64,000 nucleotides of DNA from positions 1-64,000 of the forward strand of contig JAHHIC010000031.1 in the NCBI GenBank assembly GCA_019359035.1, in the 5' to 3' direction. A program made the position numbers and the translations under genes. The stretch comes from Scytonematopsis contorta HA4267-MV1 (GTDB taxonomy: Bacteria > Cyanobacteriota > Cyanobacteriia > Cyanobacteriales > Nostocaceae). The notes below the pieces were generated by a model, which worked only from the letters and a program-made list of their open reading frames with translations, made no database searches and was not told where the DNA came from. Shown piece by piece: positions 16,101-24,710 of the stretch. Every line of letters begins with the position of its first letter. Positions within the stretch are counted from its first letter, which is position 1.

Positions 16101-18884
16101 ATACCCAGAGCGTTCCTGATGTTAGATACCCTGCCATTAACACCTAATGGCAAGGTAGATCGTCACGCCCTGCCACAACCAGATTTTAACTCCGAACTGC
16201 AACTCACTTTTGTAGCTCCTCAAACTCAAGAAGAAAAGATGCTAGCTTCAATCTGGGCAGATGTCCTCAAAATTGAACAAGTGGGCGTTCAAAACAACTT
16301 CTTTGAACTGGGTGGACATTCATTACTAGCAACTCAAGTGATCTCAAGAATACACAAAACCTTTACTGTCGAATTACCATTAAGTACTATATTTGAAGCT
16401 CCCACTATCACCGAACTAGCTAAACGCATTCAAATAGCGATTATAAGCGGGCAATCTGTGCAAACCCCACCTCTATTACCTATTCCACGGTTAGGCGATA
16501 TCCCATTATCCTTTGCACAAGTTAGGTTGTGGTTTCTCGACCAATTACAACTAAACAACGCCTTTTATAACATTCCTATTGCCGAGCGTATTAGTGGACA
16601 ACTCAACGTAGCTGCGCTACAGTCAAGCCTCAACGAAATTATCCGCCGTCACGAAGTGTTACGCACAAACTTCATAATACGAGAAAGGCAGCCCATTCAA
16701 GTTATCGCTTCAAATCTTAATTTAAAACTTGAAATTATGGACTTGTTGCATCTGCCTGAAAGCGAGCGAGAAGCTCAGATGCAACAATTAGTCAATATTG
16801 AAGCCCTGCGACCTTTTGACCTAGAACGAGAGCCTTTATTGCGAGTAACTTTGCTGCGCTTGAGCGATGCAGAACACGTCTTTATGCTAACAGCGCACCA
16901 CATTATATTTGATGGTTGGTCACAGGGTGTGCTTTACAAAGAATTAGCAACACTCTACGAAGGTTTTTGTCATGACAGATTTCCTATTTTACCTGAATTA
17001 CCCATACAGTACGCCGACTTTACTATTTGGCAACGTCAGTGCTTAACGGAAGAGGTACTTGCCGAGCAGTTATCGTACTGGAAAAAGCAGCTAGCAGGCG
17101 CCCAATTCGGATTAGATTTAAAGAAAATAGCAGGAAACTCTGCATCAACCCTAACGTCCGAAAATACAGAATATTCCTTTATGATATCGGCAAGCCTATC
17201 CGAAAAGCTTAGAATATTAAGTCGCCAGGAGGGAGCCACATTATTTATAACCTTACTGTCAGCATTTGTTACACTGCTGCACCGTTATACTGAGCAAAAT
17301 GACATTGTTATAGGCACGGATATTGCCAGTCGCAACCGTGCCGAACTCGAACCGCTCATTGGTTTTTTTGTCAACCTTTTAGTTTTGCGTACTGATTTGT
17401 CAGGTAACCCCAGTTTCCGGGAGTTGCTCAAAAGAGTGCGCGAGATGACTTTGGGAGCTTATGCTCATCAAGATTTGCCCTTTGCTAAATTGGTAGAACT
17501 TCTACAACCAGATCGCACTTCTGACCACGCACCGCTGTTTCAGGTATTGTTCGTTTTGCAAAATGCCCCAATAGCTGCATTAAAACTGTCAGAACTCACT
17601 ATTAGTCCTTTGCCCCTCAAGATTGGAAAGGCAAAGTTTGACTTGGTTCTCTTCATGGAAGAAACCGAGCAGGGTATTATCGGTTTTTGGAAGTACAATA
17701 CTGAACTCTTCCATCCTAATACAATCGCTCAGTTTTCTGGGCATTTTGAGACATTACTTAGCAACATTGCCAAAAATCCAGAAATACAAATCAACGTTTT
17801 AGAAATGTTTAGTGAAACTGAAAAACAAAAACAAATTGCCGAACAAACAAAGCGCGAAAAAGCTAGCTTCAATAAATTTAAAACAATCAAACCCAAGGTA
17901 GTTAGCTTACCCCAGAAACAATTAATAAAAACTAGTTTTCTTCAACCGGAACAATACTTCCCTTTAGTTATTGAACCAGATAGTGATAAAATTGACTTGG
18001 GTGACTGGGCAGCTAGTAATCGGGAATTCATTGAAACCAATTTGCTCAAACAAGGAGCTATTCTTTTTAGGGGATTTAAGATTAACTCTGCTTCTGAGTT
18101 TGAAGTTGTCGCTAATGCCATTTACCCGAATTTGTTCGGAGAGTATGGCGACTTACCGCGCGAAGGAGTCAGCGGCAAAGTTTACGGTTCTACCCCTTAC
18201 CCTCAAGATAAAGCAATCTTATTTCATAATGAAAGTTCACACTTACACAGATGGCCTTTAAAAATCTGGTTTTTCTGTGTCCAACCCGCCCAACAAGGTG
18301 GCGAAACTCCAATTCTTGACTGTCGCAAAGTTTATCAGCTACTCAATCCGAAGTTACGAGAAAAATTTGAGCAAAAGCAATTAATGTACGTTCGTAACTA
18401 CAATGAAGGTTTAGATGTAAGCTGGCAAGATTTCTTTCATACCACTAATAAAGCAGAAGTTGAAAACTACTGTCATCAAGCGGGTATGGATTTTGAATGG
18501 CTGGAGAATGATGGATTAAAAACTCGTAAAATTCGCCCTGCCGTTACCAAGCATCCCAAAACTGGAGAGTTAGTGTTTTTCAATCAGATTCAGTTACACC
18601 ACATATCGTGTCTAGAACCAGCCGTTCGCCAATCTTTGTTATCAGTATTTGGTGAAGATAAACTGCCGCGTAATGTTTATTACGGCGATGGCACTCCTAT
18701 TGAAGATTCAGTAATGGCAGAACTAGCAGCGGTTTATCAAGAAAATCAAATTAGTTTTACCTGGCAGCAAACTGATATATTGATGTTAGACAATATGCTC
18801 ACCGCACATGGACGCAATCCTTATGTCGGTCAGAGAAAAATTGTCGTGGCAATGGGGGAATTGATAAATAGCGTAGAGCATTAA
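13107..18884 (+). CDS. NRPS: docking-C-A(Ser)-PCP-C-TauD dioxygenase
   Basis: A 1925-residue synthetase. Residues 1-60 are a TubC-type docking domain. Residues 72-500 are a condensation domain with MHHIITDGWS near 201. The adenylation domain spans 530-1040 (YTSGSTGKPKG near 678). Pocket residues read from FSFDVSVW, LHFVPS, VICSGE and LYGPTEAAIDV give DVW-H-I-S-L-I-D-K, a published serine code. The carrier (FFELGGHSLL) is near 1070. A second condensation domain spans 1120-1560 (AHHIIFDGWS near 1263). Residues 1620-1925 are a TauD-fold Fe(II)/2-oxoglutarate dioxygenase with HNE near 1707 and distal His and Arg in TAHGRNPY near 1901. The HxE variant is that of SyrP, AsnO and clavaminate synthase, which hydroxylate the beta carbon of amino acids. 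A dioxygenase fused at the C terminus after a C domain is unusual. It directly precedes the Asp module. Confidence 0.92.
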   Translation: MTTVKFLSSLNSLGVKVWIEDDQLRYRAPKGVMTSALKQELGERKTQILAFLKEAKTTKQFTSEPLIPVKRDSNLPLSFSQQRMWFLYQLDRNNPFYNESFQFRIIGTLNVVALEQSINEIIRRHEALRTTFPTVQGVPVQTISPTLSIIISIVDLPDLPEASVQHAVTKEVRQPFDLEKGPLLRVTLLRLKSEFHLLILTMHHIITDGWSTGILFKELCALYQAFATGKPSPLPDLTIQYADFTFWQRKWLTLEVTQKQLDYWKQQLAGIPPLLKLPTDYPRPPVQTFRGATKQFQLNPHLTEQLVILSQQSGTTLFMTLLAAFSILLHRFSGQNDICIGSPFANRNRQELEPLIGFFVNTLVLRTQIEGNPSFSEFIQRVRSVVWNAHAYQDVPFEQVVEALQPERCASYNPLFQVMFVLENFSLSTLELPGMTLTPELVDRGTAQFDLSLRIWETQEGLTGSWEYNSDLFDDTTIARWSGHFQTLLQGIVNNPTQKLSDLPLLSIQQSQQLLVEWNNTKTPLPDACLHQMFEAVVERSPSAIAVQMAEEQMTYLQLNTKANQLAHYLKTLGVGPDRRVGICAERSFEMVVSLLGILKAGGAYVPLDPTYPQERLAFMLEDAKVLVLLTQEKLVPRLPKHEAHLICLDTEWEKISGQHKTNLNSEVRLENLAYVIYTSGSTGKPKGAMNTHLGICNRLLWMQQVYQLTSADKVLQKTPFSFDVSVWEFFWTLLTGACLVLAKPGGHQDCNYLVDLIEKKQITTLHFVPSMLQVFLETSHLEKCQSLLRVICSGEALSFDLQEKFFQRMNGELHNLYGPTEAAIDVTFWQCQRDSNLKTVPIGRPIANTQIYLLDSYLQPVPIGVPGELYISGICLARGYLNRPDLTLEKFIPNIYSNEPGSRLYKTGDRGRYLSDGNIEFLGRLDNQLKIRGFRIELGEIEAAIAVHPGVRETVVVAREDVPGNKYLTAYIVPNQKEAIASIDLRSFLKEKLPDYMIPRAFLMLDTLPLTPNGKVDRHALPQPDFNSELQLTFVAPQTQEEKMLASIWADVLKIEQVGVQNNFFELGGHSLLATQVISRIHKTFTVELPLSTIFEAPTITELAKRIQIAIISGQSVQTPPLLPIPRLGDIPLSFAQVRLWFLDQLQLNNAFYNIPIAERISGQLNVAALQSSLNEIIRRHEVLRTNFIIRERQPIQVIASNLNLKLEIMDLLHLPESEREAQMQQLVNIEALRPFDLEREPLLRVTLLRLSDAEHVFMLTAHHIIFDGWSQGVLYKELATLYEGFCHDRFPILPELPIQYADFTIWQRQCLTEEVLAEQLSYWKKQLAGAQFGLDLKKIAGNSASTLTSENTEYSFMISASLSEKLRILSRQEGATLFITLLSAFVTLLHRYTEQNDIVIGTDIASRNRAELEPLIGFFVNLLVLRTDLSGNPSFRELLKRVREMTLGAYAHQDLPFAKLVELLQPDRTSDHAPLFQVLFVLQNAPIAALKLSELTISPLPLKIGKAKFDLVLFMEETEQGIIGFWKYNTELFHPNTIAQFSGHFETLLSNIAKNPEIQINVLEMFSETEKQKQIAEQTKREKASFNKFKTIKPKVVSLPQKQLIKTSFLQPEQYFPLVIEPDSDKIDLGDWAASNREFIETNLLKQGAILFRGFKINSASEFEVVANAIYPNLFGEYGDLPREGVSGKVYGSTPYPQDKAILFHNESSHLHRWPLKIWFFCVQPAQQGGETPILDCRKVYQLLNPKLREKFEQKQLMYVRNYNEGLDVSWQDFFHTTNKAEVENYCHQAGMDFEWLENDGLKTRKIRPAVTKHPKTGELVFFNQIQLHHISCLEPAVRQSLLSVFGEDKLPRNVYYGDGTPIEDSVMAELAAVYQENQISFTWQQTDILMLDNMLTAHGRNPYVGQRKIVVAMGELINSVEH

Positions 18885-18917
18885 AAGTTAGGAAGCAAAT
18901 ATAATTTAGAAGCCATA

Positions 18918-21900
18918 ATGCAAACTATAAATATTGAAGGGTTTAAACTTTCGCCACAGCAAAGGCGCCTTTGGTTATTACAACAAGATAACTTAGTTTA
19001 CCGCACTCAATGTGTTATCCGAGTTAATGGTAAGCTCGAAGCAGAAGTTCTCAAAGCAGCTTTAGAACAAGTTGTTACTCGGCATGAAATTTTGCGAACC
19101 ATCTTTCACAAACAACCTGGGATAAAAATTCCCATTCAGGTAATAACTGAACGCGGAAAAATATGCTGGAATCATATAAATTTAAAGAATTTAAATTTAA
19201 GAGAACAGTCAGCTAAAATTGAGCAACTATTTCATGAACAAGGACGCTTAGTTTGTACAGCTATTCCCGCAGAACTTTTATCTGAAGTGTTGCGTTCATC
19301 GCTAATTACCCTATCAGATAGCCAGTCTATTTTGCTCTTAACACTGCCAGCGCTTTATGCAGATAGCTGGACTCTTAAAAATATTGTCCGTGAACTTAGC
19401 CACAGTTATAATGCCTGTTTAAGGGGCGAAGAATTATCTGATGAACCAGTACAATACATTCAATTTTCTGAATGGCAGAACGAACTCTTAGAAGACGAAG
19501 AAGCAAAGGAAGGAAAAGATTACTGGGGCAAGCAAAACTTTCAGAGTGTGACGCTTCCTTTTGAAGCTAAATCTTCTAGAAAAACATCCTTTGAACCAAA
19601 AGTTTACGCTTTGAATCTGAATGCAGATGCAGTTGCCATTGAAGGAATAGCTCTTAGACACAACATTACAATTTCCGAATTCTTGTTTGCTTGCTGGCAA
19701 ACATTAATCTGGCGACTAACAGGGCAGTCAGATTTTACCGTCAGTACGCTTTTAAGTGGCAGAAAATATGAGGAACTGCATTCGGTAATGGGGTTGTTGG
19801 CTAAGTGGTTGCCTGTTCGTTGTTCTTTTCAAAAAAACTTACAATTTAGCGAAGTTTTATTGCTTCTTAGTAAGACGTTGCATCAAATCAACCAATGGCA
19901 AGATTATTTTGTAGAAGAAAGTATATATTCTGCTAGCAATACTCAAAATCTCCCAATTAGTTTTGAGTTTGAAGATTGGTCAGAAAAATATTGCGCTGAC
20001 AAAGTTTTACTTTCAATTGAGCAGCAGTACGTCTGCTTTGAATGCTTCAAATTAAAGCTTAACTGCACGCGTTTAGAAGAGTCCCTTGTTGCAGAGTTTC
20101 ACTACGATACAGAACTATTTGATATTGCTGCTATTCAATGTATAGCAGAGCAATTTCAGACGTTGGTAGAAAGCGCTGCTAACAACCCAGAGGCGCCAAT
20201 TAATGAGTTAAATATGCTCTCTGATCGCACTCGTCACCAACTTTTAGATGAACTTAACAACACCCAAGTTAATTACCCTGAAGACAAGTGCATTCATAAT
20301 TTGTTCGAGCAACAGGTAGAACATATACCTAATAACATCGCTGTTGTTTTTGAAGATCAGCAGTTAACCTATGCCGAACTCAACAAGCGTGCTAATAAAC
20401 TAGCTCATTACTTGCAACGACAAGGAATTACTCCTGAAGTATTAGTAGGCATTTATACCGAGCGTTCTCTTGATACTATTATTGCCTTACTCGGCGTCCT
20501 TAAAGCTGGTGGTGCTTACCTACCCCTCGATCCAGCACTGCCAAAAGAAAGTCTAACCTTCCGGTTGCAGGATGCTCAAGTACCTATCCTATTAACGCAA
20601 AAGGGACTTATCAAACGTCAAAATGGTCTTCCGAATATCGTGTACTTAGACGCAGACTGGGGACTAATTTCCCAAGAATCCGAGGTAAATCTCACCAGCA
20701 AACTGTCAATAGAGAACTTAGCTTACGTAATTTACACCTCTGGTTCTGCGGGTCACCCCAAAGGCGTAGCAATCGAACATCGACAAATCCTAAATTACCT
20801 GTATGCTATTCAAGACAAACTAGAACTGTTATCATCTGCTAGTTTCGCCACCGTTTCGACCTTCGCCGCCGACTTAGGCAACACCGCTATCTTCCCAACT
20901 TTGTGTACAGGAGGATGTCTTCATATTATATCCCAAGACCGAGCTTCCGATTCTGAAGCCTTAGCAAAGTACTTTCTGCACCATCCTATAGACTGTCTCA
21001 AAATAGTTCCTTCCCACATAACTACCCTCTTAGCTTCTTCGATATCCTCATCTATCCTGCCACGCCAAACTTTAGTTCTTGGTGGTGAAGCCGCAAGCTG
21101 GGATTTAATTGAAAAAGTCCAACATTACGCGCCCAACTGTCGCATTCTCAACCACTATGGGCCGACAGAAACCACCGTTGGCGTGCTTACCTATCTTGTT
21201 AAGAGCAAACAAGCGAGTTATAACGCTAAAACAGTTCCTATTGGTCGTGCAATCGCTAACACCCAAGTTTATCTACTCGACGAACGATTGCAATTAGTAC
21301 CCATTGGTGTACCTGGCGAACTTTACATTGGCGGTGCTTCTTTAGCTAGGGGTTATTTGAATCGACCCGAACTAAGTGCTGAGAAATTTATTACCATAGA
21401 AAATATCGGTGGACAGGATACTTATTCTACAAGAGTTTACAAAACTGGAGATATGGCACGTTATCTACCAGATGGAACAATTGAATTCCTAGGGCGGATA
21501 GATAATCAAGTCAAAATCCGGGGCTTTCGCGTTGAGCTAGGAGAAATTGAGGCAGTATTGAGTCAGTGTCCGGGAGTAAAACAGGCAGTAGTTTCACTAT
21601 CTGAAGATGAATCGGGTAACAAGCGATTAGTAGGCTATGTGGTTCCCGATCCAAAACAAACACCCAGCATCAGCGATTTACGCTCCTTCTGTTTAACCAA
21701 GCTATCTGAATACTCAGTACCTTCAGTATTTTTATTACTTAAGAAGTTGCCGCTGACACCTAATGGAAAGGTTGACCGCCATACCTTGCCTTCCCCAGAG
21801 AACACTCGTCCCGAATTAGAAGCTGTTTACATAGCACCGAGGTCGCTCCTAGAAAAAGAGATGGCTGAAATTTGGGCGCAAGTTCTCAGTATCGAGAAAG

Positions 21901-23282
21901 TTGGCATTCACGATAACTTCTTTGATCTTGGGGGGCATTCTCTGCTAATTACTCAGTTGCTTGCAGAAATTCGAGATCGGTTTAAGGTAAATCTTTCCTT
22001 ACGTAGTCTTTTTGAATTGCCGACTGTAGCCAATGTAGCCAAGAAAATAGCAAGCCTCCAACAGGCGCCAAACATCAAAATTGATACGCAGGACACAATA
22101 GATCTGAAAGCTGAAGCTGTTTTAGACCCTAGTATTTACCCTTCAGGGACTGCATATAATCCAAATGTTACCCCATCTACGATATTTTTAACAGGATCAA
22201 CAGGTTTTTTAGGCGCCTTTTTACTTTATGAACTCCTACAACAAACTCAAGCTGATATTTACTGCTTAGTACGTTCTGAAACTATTGAGTTAGGTAAGAA
22301 AAAAATCCAAAGTAGCCTTCAATCTTATCTCATTTGGGATGAATCGTTTAGTCAAAGAATTATTCCAGTACTCGGAGACTTATCTCAGCCACTTTTAGGT
22401 TTTGACGAAAAACAGTTTCAGTTAATGGCAAGTAAAATCGATGTCATCTATCATAATGGAGCATTAGTTAACTTCACATATCCCTATTCAGTTCTCAAAG
22501 AACCTAACGTTTTAGGAACTCAAGAAGTTTTAAGATTGGCGTGCTTTGTTAAAGTAAAACTCGTCCATTTTATTTCGACTATTAGTACTATTTATCCTAG
22601 TAAATCTAACATTCTCGTCGTTCGAGAACAAGATAGTCTCGACAATGCCCAAAAGGCATCTATTAGCTATACACAAAGTAAATGGGTTGCTGAAAAATTA
22701 GTAACCATAGCTCGCGAACGATATCTTCCTGTTTGTATTTACCGTCCGGGACGTATATCTGGACACAGCAAAACAGGTGTTTGTAATCCTGGCGATCATA
22801 CTTATCGAATGATTAAAGGCTGTATTCAACTAGGAAGCATTCCAGACAAAAATCTACAGATGAATTTAAGCCCTGTTGACTATATGAGCAAGGCAATCGT
22901 TTATCTTTCAAGACAGAAAGAATCACTTAAAAAAGCATTTCACCTTGTTAATCCTCAACCTTTAGCGTTAAGTGAAATGGTTAACTATATTCGTTCTTTA
23001 GGTTACCCAATAGAACTAGTAGATTATGAAAAGTGGCGAACACAGCTAATTAATACACCAAATTCTCCTGAAAACGCTTTGTATCCACTGCTGACTGTTT
23101 TATCTGAAGAAACAAGTAACAGCGCATCTGACAAAACACCATTACAGCAATTAGATTGTCACAATACTATTACTGGGCTAGCAGAAACCTCAATTACCTG
23201 TCCCCCAGTTAATACCGAACTACTTAAAACCTACTTCTCATACCTCATTCAAATCGGCTTTTTAAATCCCCCAACTGTTTAA
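18918..23282 (+). CDS. NRPS termination module: degenerate C-A(Asp)-PCP-thioester reductase
   Basis: A 1454-residue synthetase. Residues 10-430 are condensation-like, but the HHxxxDG catalytic motif is replaced by LPALYADSWT near 142, so the catalytic His is missing. The adenylation domain spans 460-970 (YTSGSAGHPKG near 607). Pocket residues from TFAADLGNT, LKIVPS, LVLGGE and NHYGPTETTVG read DLT-K-V-G-H-V-G-K, one conservative change from the aspartate code DLTKVGHIGK. The carrier (FFDLGGHSLL) is near 1005. Residues 1085-1440 are an NADPH-dependent thioester reductase (TGSTGFLG near 1092, YTQSK near 1252), which releases the chain as an aldehyde or alcohol instead of hydrolysing it. It lies 33 bases after the previous gene in the same direction. 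The degenerate C domain may act as an interface domain for the dioxygenase. Confidence 0.92.
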   Translation: MQTINIEGFKLSPQQRRLWLLQQDNLVYRTQCVIRVNGKLEAEVLKAALEQVVTRHEILRTIFHKQPGIKIPIQVITERGKICWNHINLKNLNLREQSAKIEQLFHEQGRLVCTAIPAELLSEVLRSSLITLSDSQSILLLTLPALYADSWTLKNIVRELSHSYNACLRGEELSDEPVQYIQFSEWQNELLEDEEAKEGKDYWGKQNFQSVTLPFEAKSSRKTSFEPKVYALNLNADAVAIEGIALRHNITISEFLFACWQTLIWRLTGQSDFTVSTLLSGRKYEELHSVMGLLAKWLPVRCSFQKNLQFSEVLLLLSKTLHQINQWQDYFVEESIYSASNTQNLPISFEFEDWSEKYCADKVLLSIEQQYVCFECFKLKLNCTRLEESLVAEFHYDTELFDIAAIQCIAEQFQTLVESAANNPEAPINELNMLSDRTRHQLLDELNNTQVNYPEDKCIHNLFEQQVEHIPNNIAVVFEDQQLTYAELNKRANKLAHYLQRQGITPEVLVGIYTERSLDTIIALLGVLKAGGAYLPLDPALPKESLTFRLQDAQVPILLTQKGLIKRQNGLPNIVYLDADWGLISQESEVNLTSKLSIENLAYVIYTSGSAGHPKGVAIEHRQILNYLYAIQDKLELLSSASFATVSTFAADLGNTAIFPTLCTGGCLHIISQDRASDSEALAKYFLHHPIDCLKIVPSHITTLLASSISSSILPRQTLVLGGEAASWDLIEKVQHYAPNCRILNHYGPTETTVGVLTYLVKSKQASYNAKTVPIGRAIANTQVYLLDERLQLVPIGVPGELYIGGASLARGYLNRPELSAEKFITIENIGGQDTYSTRVYKTGDMARYLPDGTIEFLGRIDNQVKIRGFRVELGEIEAVLSQCPGVKQAVVSLSEDESGNKRLVGYVVPDPKQTPSISDLRSFCLTKLSEYSVPSVFLLLKKLPLTPNGKVDRHTLPSPENTRPELEAVYIAPRSLLEKEMAEIWAQVLSIEKVGIHDNFFDLGGHSLLITQLLAEIRDRFKVNLSLRSLFELPTVANVAKKIASLQQAPNIKIDTQDTIDLKAEAVLDPSIYPSGTAYNPNVTPSTIFLTGSTGFLGAFLLYELLQQTQADIYCLVRSETIELGKKKIQSSLQSYLIWDESFSQRIIPVLGDLSQPLLGFDEKQFQLMASKIDVIYHNGALVNFTYPYSVLKEPNVLGTQEVLRLACFVKVKLVHFISTISTIYPSKSNILVVREQDSLDNAQKASISYTQSKWVAEKLVTIARERYLPVCIYRPGRISGHSKTGVCNPGDHTYRMIKGCIQLGSIPDKNLQMNLSPVDYMSKAIVYLSRQKESLKKAFHLVNPQPLALSEMVNYIRSLGYPIELVDYEKWRTQLINTPNSPENALYPLLTVLSEETSNSASDKTPLQQLDCHNTITGLAETSITCPPVNTELLKTYFSYLIQIGFLNPPTV

Positions 23283-23321
23283 AAATCCCTTAAAGATAAC
23301 CTATAACTAATCAATTTAGAA

Positions 23322-24698
23322 ATGAAGCACCAGCAAAACACAGAGCTAGAAACGTTTATTCAAAACTATATCCAGATTACAAAAGCCTCCAAAGAAATTG
23401 CCCAAAAATTTCGTTTGAGACTTGCTGACAACAGATCTCCTCTACTATTTAGTCTTCCCTTAAAAGAAATATCTTACTCCATTGTCGGAAAGCGCTCTTC
23501 TGGTTCCAAAATTTGGGATATAGAAGGAAATGAATACATAGACTTAATGATGGGATATGGGGTAAATCTCTTTGGTCACAATCCAATCTTTATCAAACAA
23601 GCCATAGCAGATCAATTAGAGGAAGGAATACACCTTGGCATACAATCAGAAGTTGTTGGTGAAGTTGCCGAATTAATTTGTGAACTAACACAGATGGAAC
23701 GAGTAACTTTTAGTAATACAGGTACAGAAGCCATAATAACGGCAATTCGTCTTGCTCGAACTATAACTAACCGCCACAAAATAGCTTTGTTTTCAGGTTC
23801 TTATCATGGTCATTCTGATGGAACGCTTGTTAAAACACAATTAGAAAATGAAACTATACATACAGTGCCAATGGCGCCAGGAATTCCACTCAATATAGCA
23901 AAAGATGTTTTAGTTTTAGATTATGGAAACCCCCATTCACTTGATATTATTAAAGACAACGAGCGTGAATTAGCGGCTGTTCTGGTTGAACCAGTACAAA
24001 CTAGCCAACTCAATATACCGTCTAGAGAATTTCTCCAGCAATTAAGGCAACTGACAAAAGAAGCTGATATTGCGTTAATTTTTGATGAAATGATCAGTGG
24101 CTTTCGCATTCACCCAGGCGGAGCGCAAGCATGGTTTGGTATTAAAGCCGATTTAGCCACTTATGGCAAAATTGTTGGTGGCGGAATGCCAATAGGTGTT
24201 ATTGCGGGTAAAGCAACATACATGGATGCTATTGACGGCGGCATGTGGAATTATGGGGATGCTTCCTATCCGCAAGTAAGAAAAACGTTTTTTGCAGGTA
24301 CTTATTGTAAGCATCCATTAGCAATGGCTGCTGCACGAGCTGTACTCAAACATTTAAAGACTTGCGGAGTCTCTCTTCAGCAGCAGTTAAATCAACGTAC
24401 CTCGCAATTTGCTGAAGATTTGAGCGCATATTTTGAAGAAGATAAGTTGCCTTTTCAAGTAAAACATTTTGGCTCACTTTTCGGCTTAAACACCATAGGG
24501 AGTTTTCAAGGCTGTAAGGATACTGACCTGCTGGATTTTCGTTTAGTGCTACTATACTATAACTTGCTTTACAGAGGAATCTTACTTCGAGGAAATGGTG
24601 GTTTCCTATCCACAGCCCACACAGATGAAGATATCAATTCCGTAATTCAGGCTATTAAGGACAGCATTACAAATCTACGAAAAGGAGGGTTTATATAA
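23322..24698 (+). CDS. GSA-type class III aminotransferase acting after the synthetase
   Basis: A 458-residue PLP-dependent aminotransferase of the glutamate-1-semialdehyde type. It has the cofactor motifs FSNTGTEAIITAIRLAR and GSYHGHSDG, a FDEMISGFR segment and the Schiff-base Lys in ATYGKIVGGGMPIG near residue 287. It resembles the aminotransferase domains embedded in McyE/MycA-type synthetases more than the tetrapyrrole enzyme, but here it is free-standing. It follows the reductase module by 39 bases, so the simplest role is reductive amination of the released aldehyde to a terminal amine. The PLP lysine and phosphate-binding residues are all present. The ATG is the only sensible start. 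It ends 12 bases before the convergent second MATE gene. Confidence 0.9.
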   Translation: MKHQQNTELETFIQNYIQITKASKEIAQKFRLRLADNRSPLLFSLPLKEISYSIVGKRSSGSKIWDIEGNEYIDLMMGYGVNLFGHNPIFIKQAIADQLEEGIHLGIQSEVVGEVAELICELTQMERVTFSNTGTEAIITAIRLARTITNRHKIALFSGSYHGHSDGTLVKTQLENETIHTVPMAPGIPLNIAKDVLVLDYGNPHSLDIIKDNERELAAVLVEPVQTSQLNIPSREFLQQLRQLTKEADIALIFDEMISGFRIHPGGAQAWFGIKADLATYGKIVGGGMPIGVIAGKATYMDAIDGGMWNYGDASYPQVRKTFFAGTYCKHPLAMAAARAVLKHLKTCGVSLQQQLNQRTSQFAEDLSAYFEEDKLPFQVKHFGSLFGLNTIGSFQGCKDTDLLDFRLVLLYYNLLYRGILLRGNGGFLSTAHTDEDINSVIQAIKDSITNLRKGGFI

Positions 24699-24710
24699 TA
24701 GTTGCTTCTG

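Noticed and set aside
8828-24698. Aeruginosin or spumigin cluster
   Set aside because: The AerA-like starter and reductase fit partly, but the A-domain pockets read Ser and Asp, there is no Choi or methylproline pathway and no Arg-type module.
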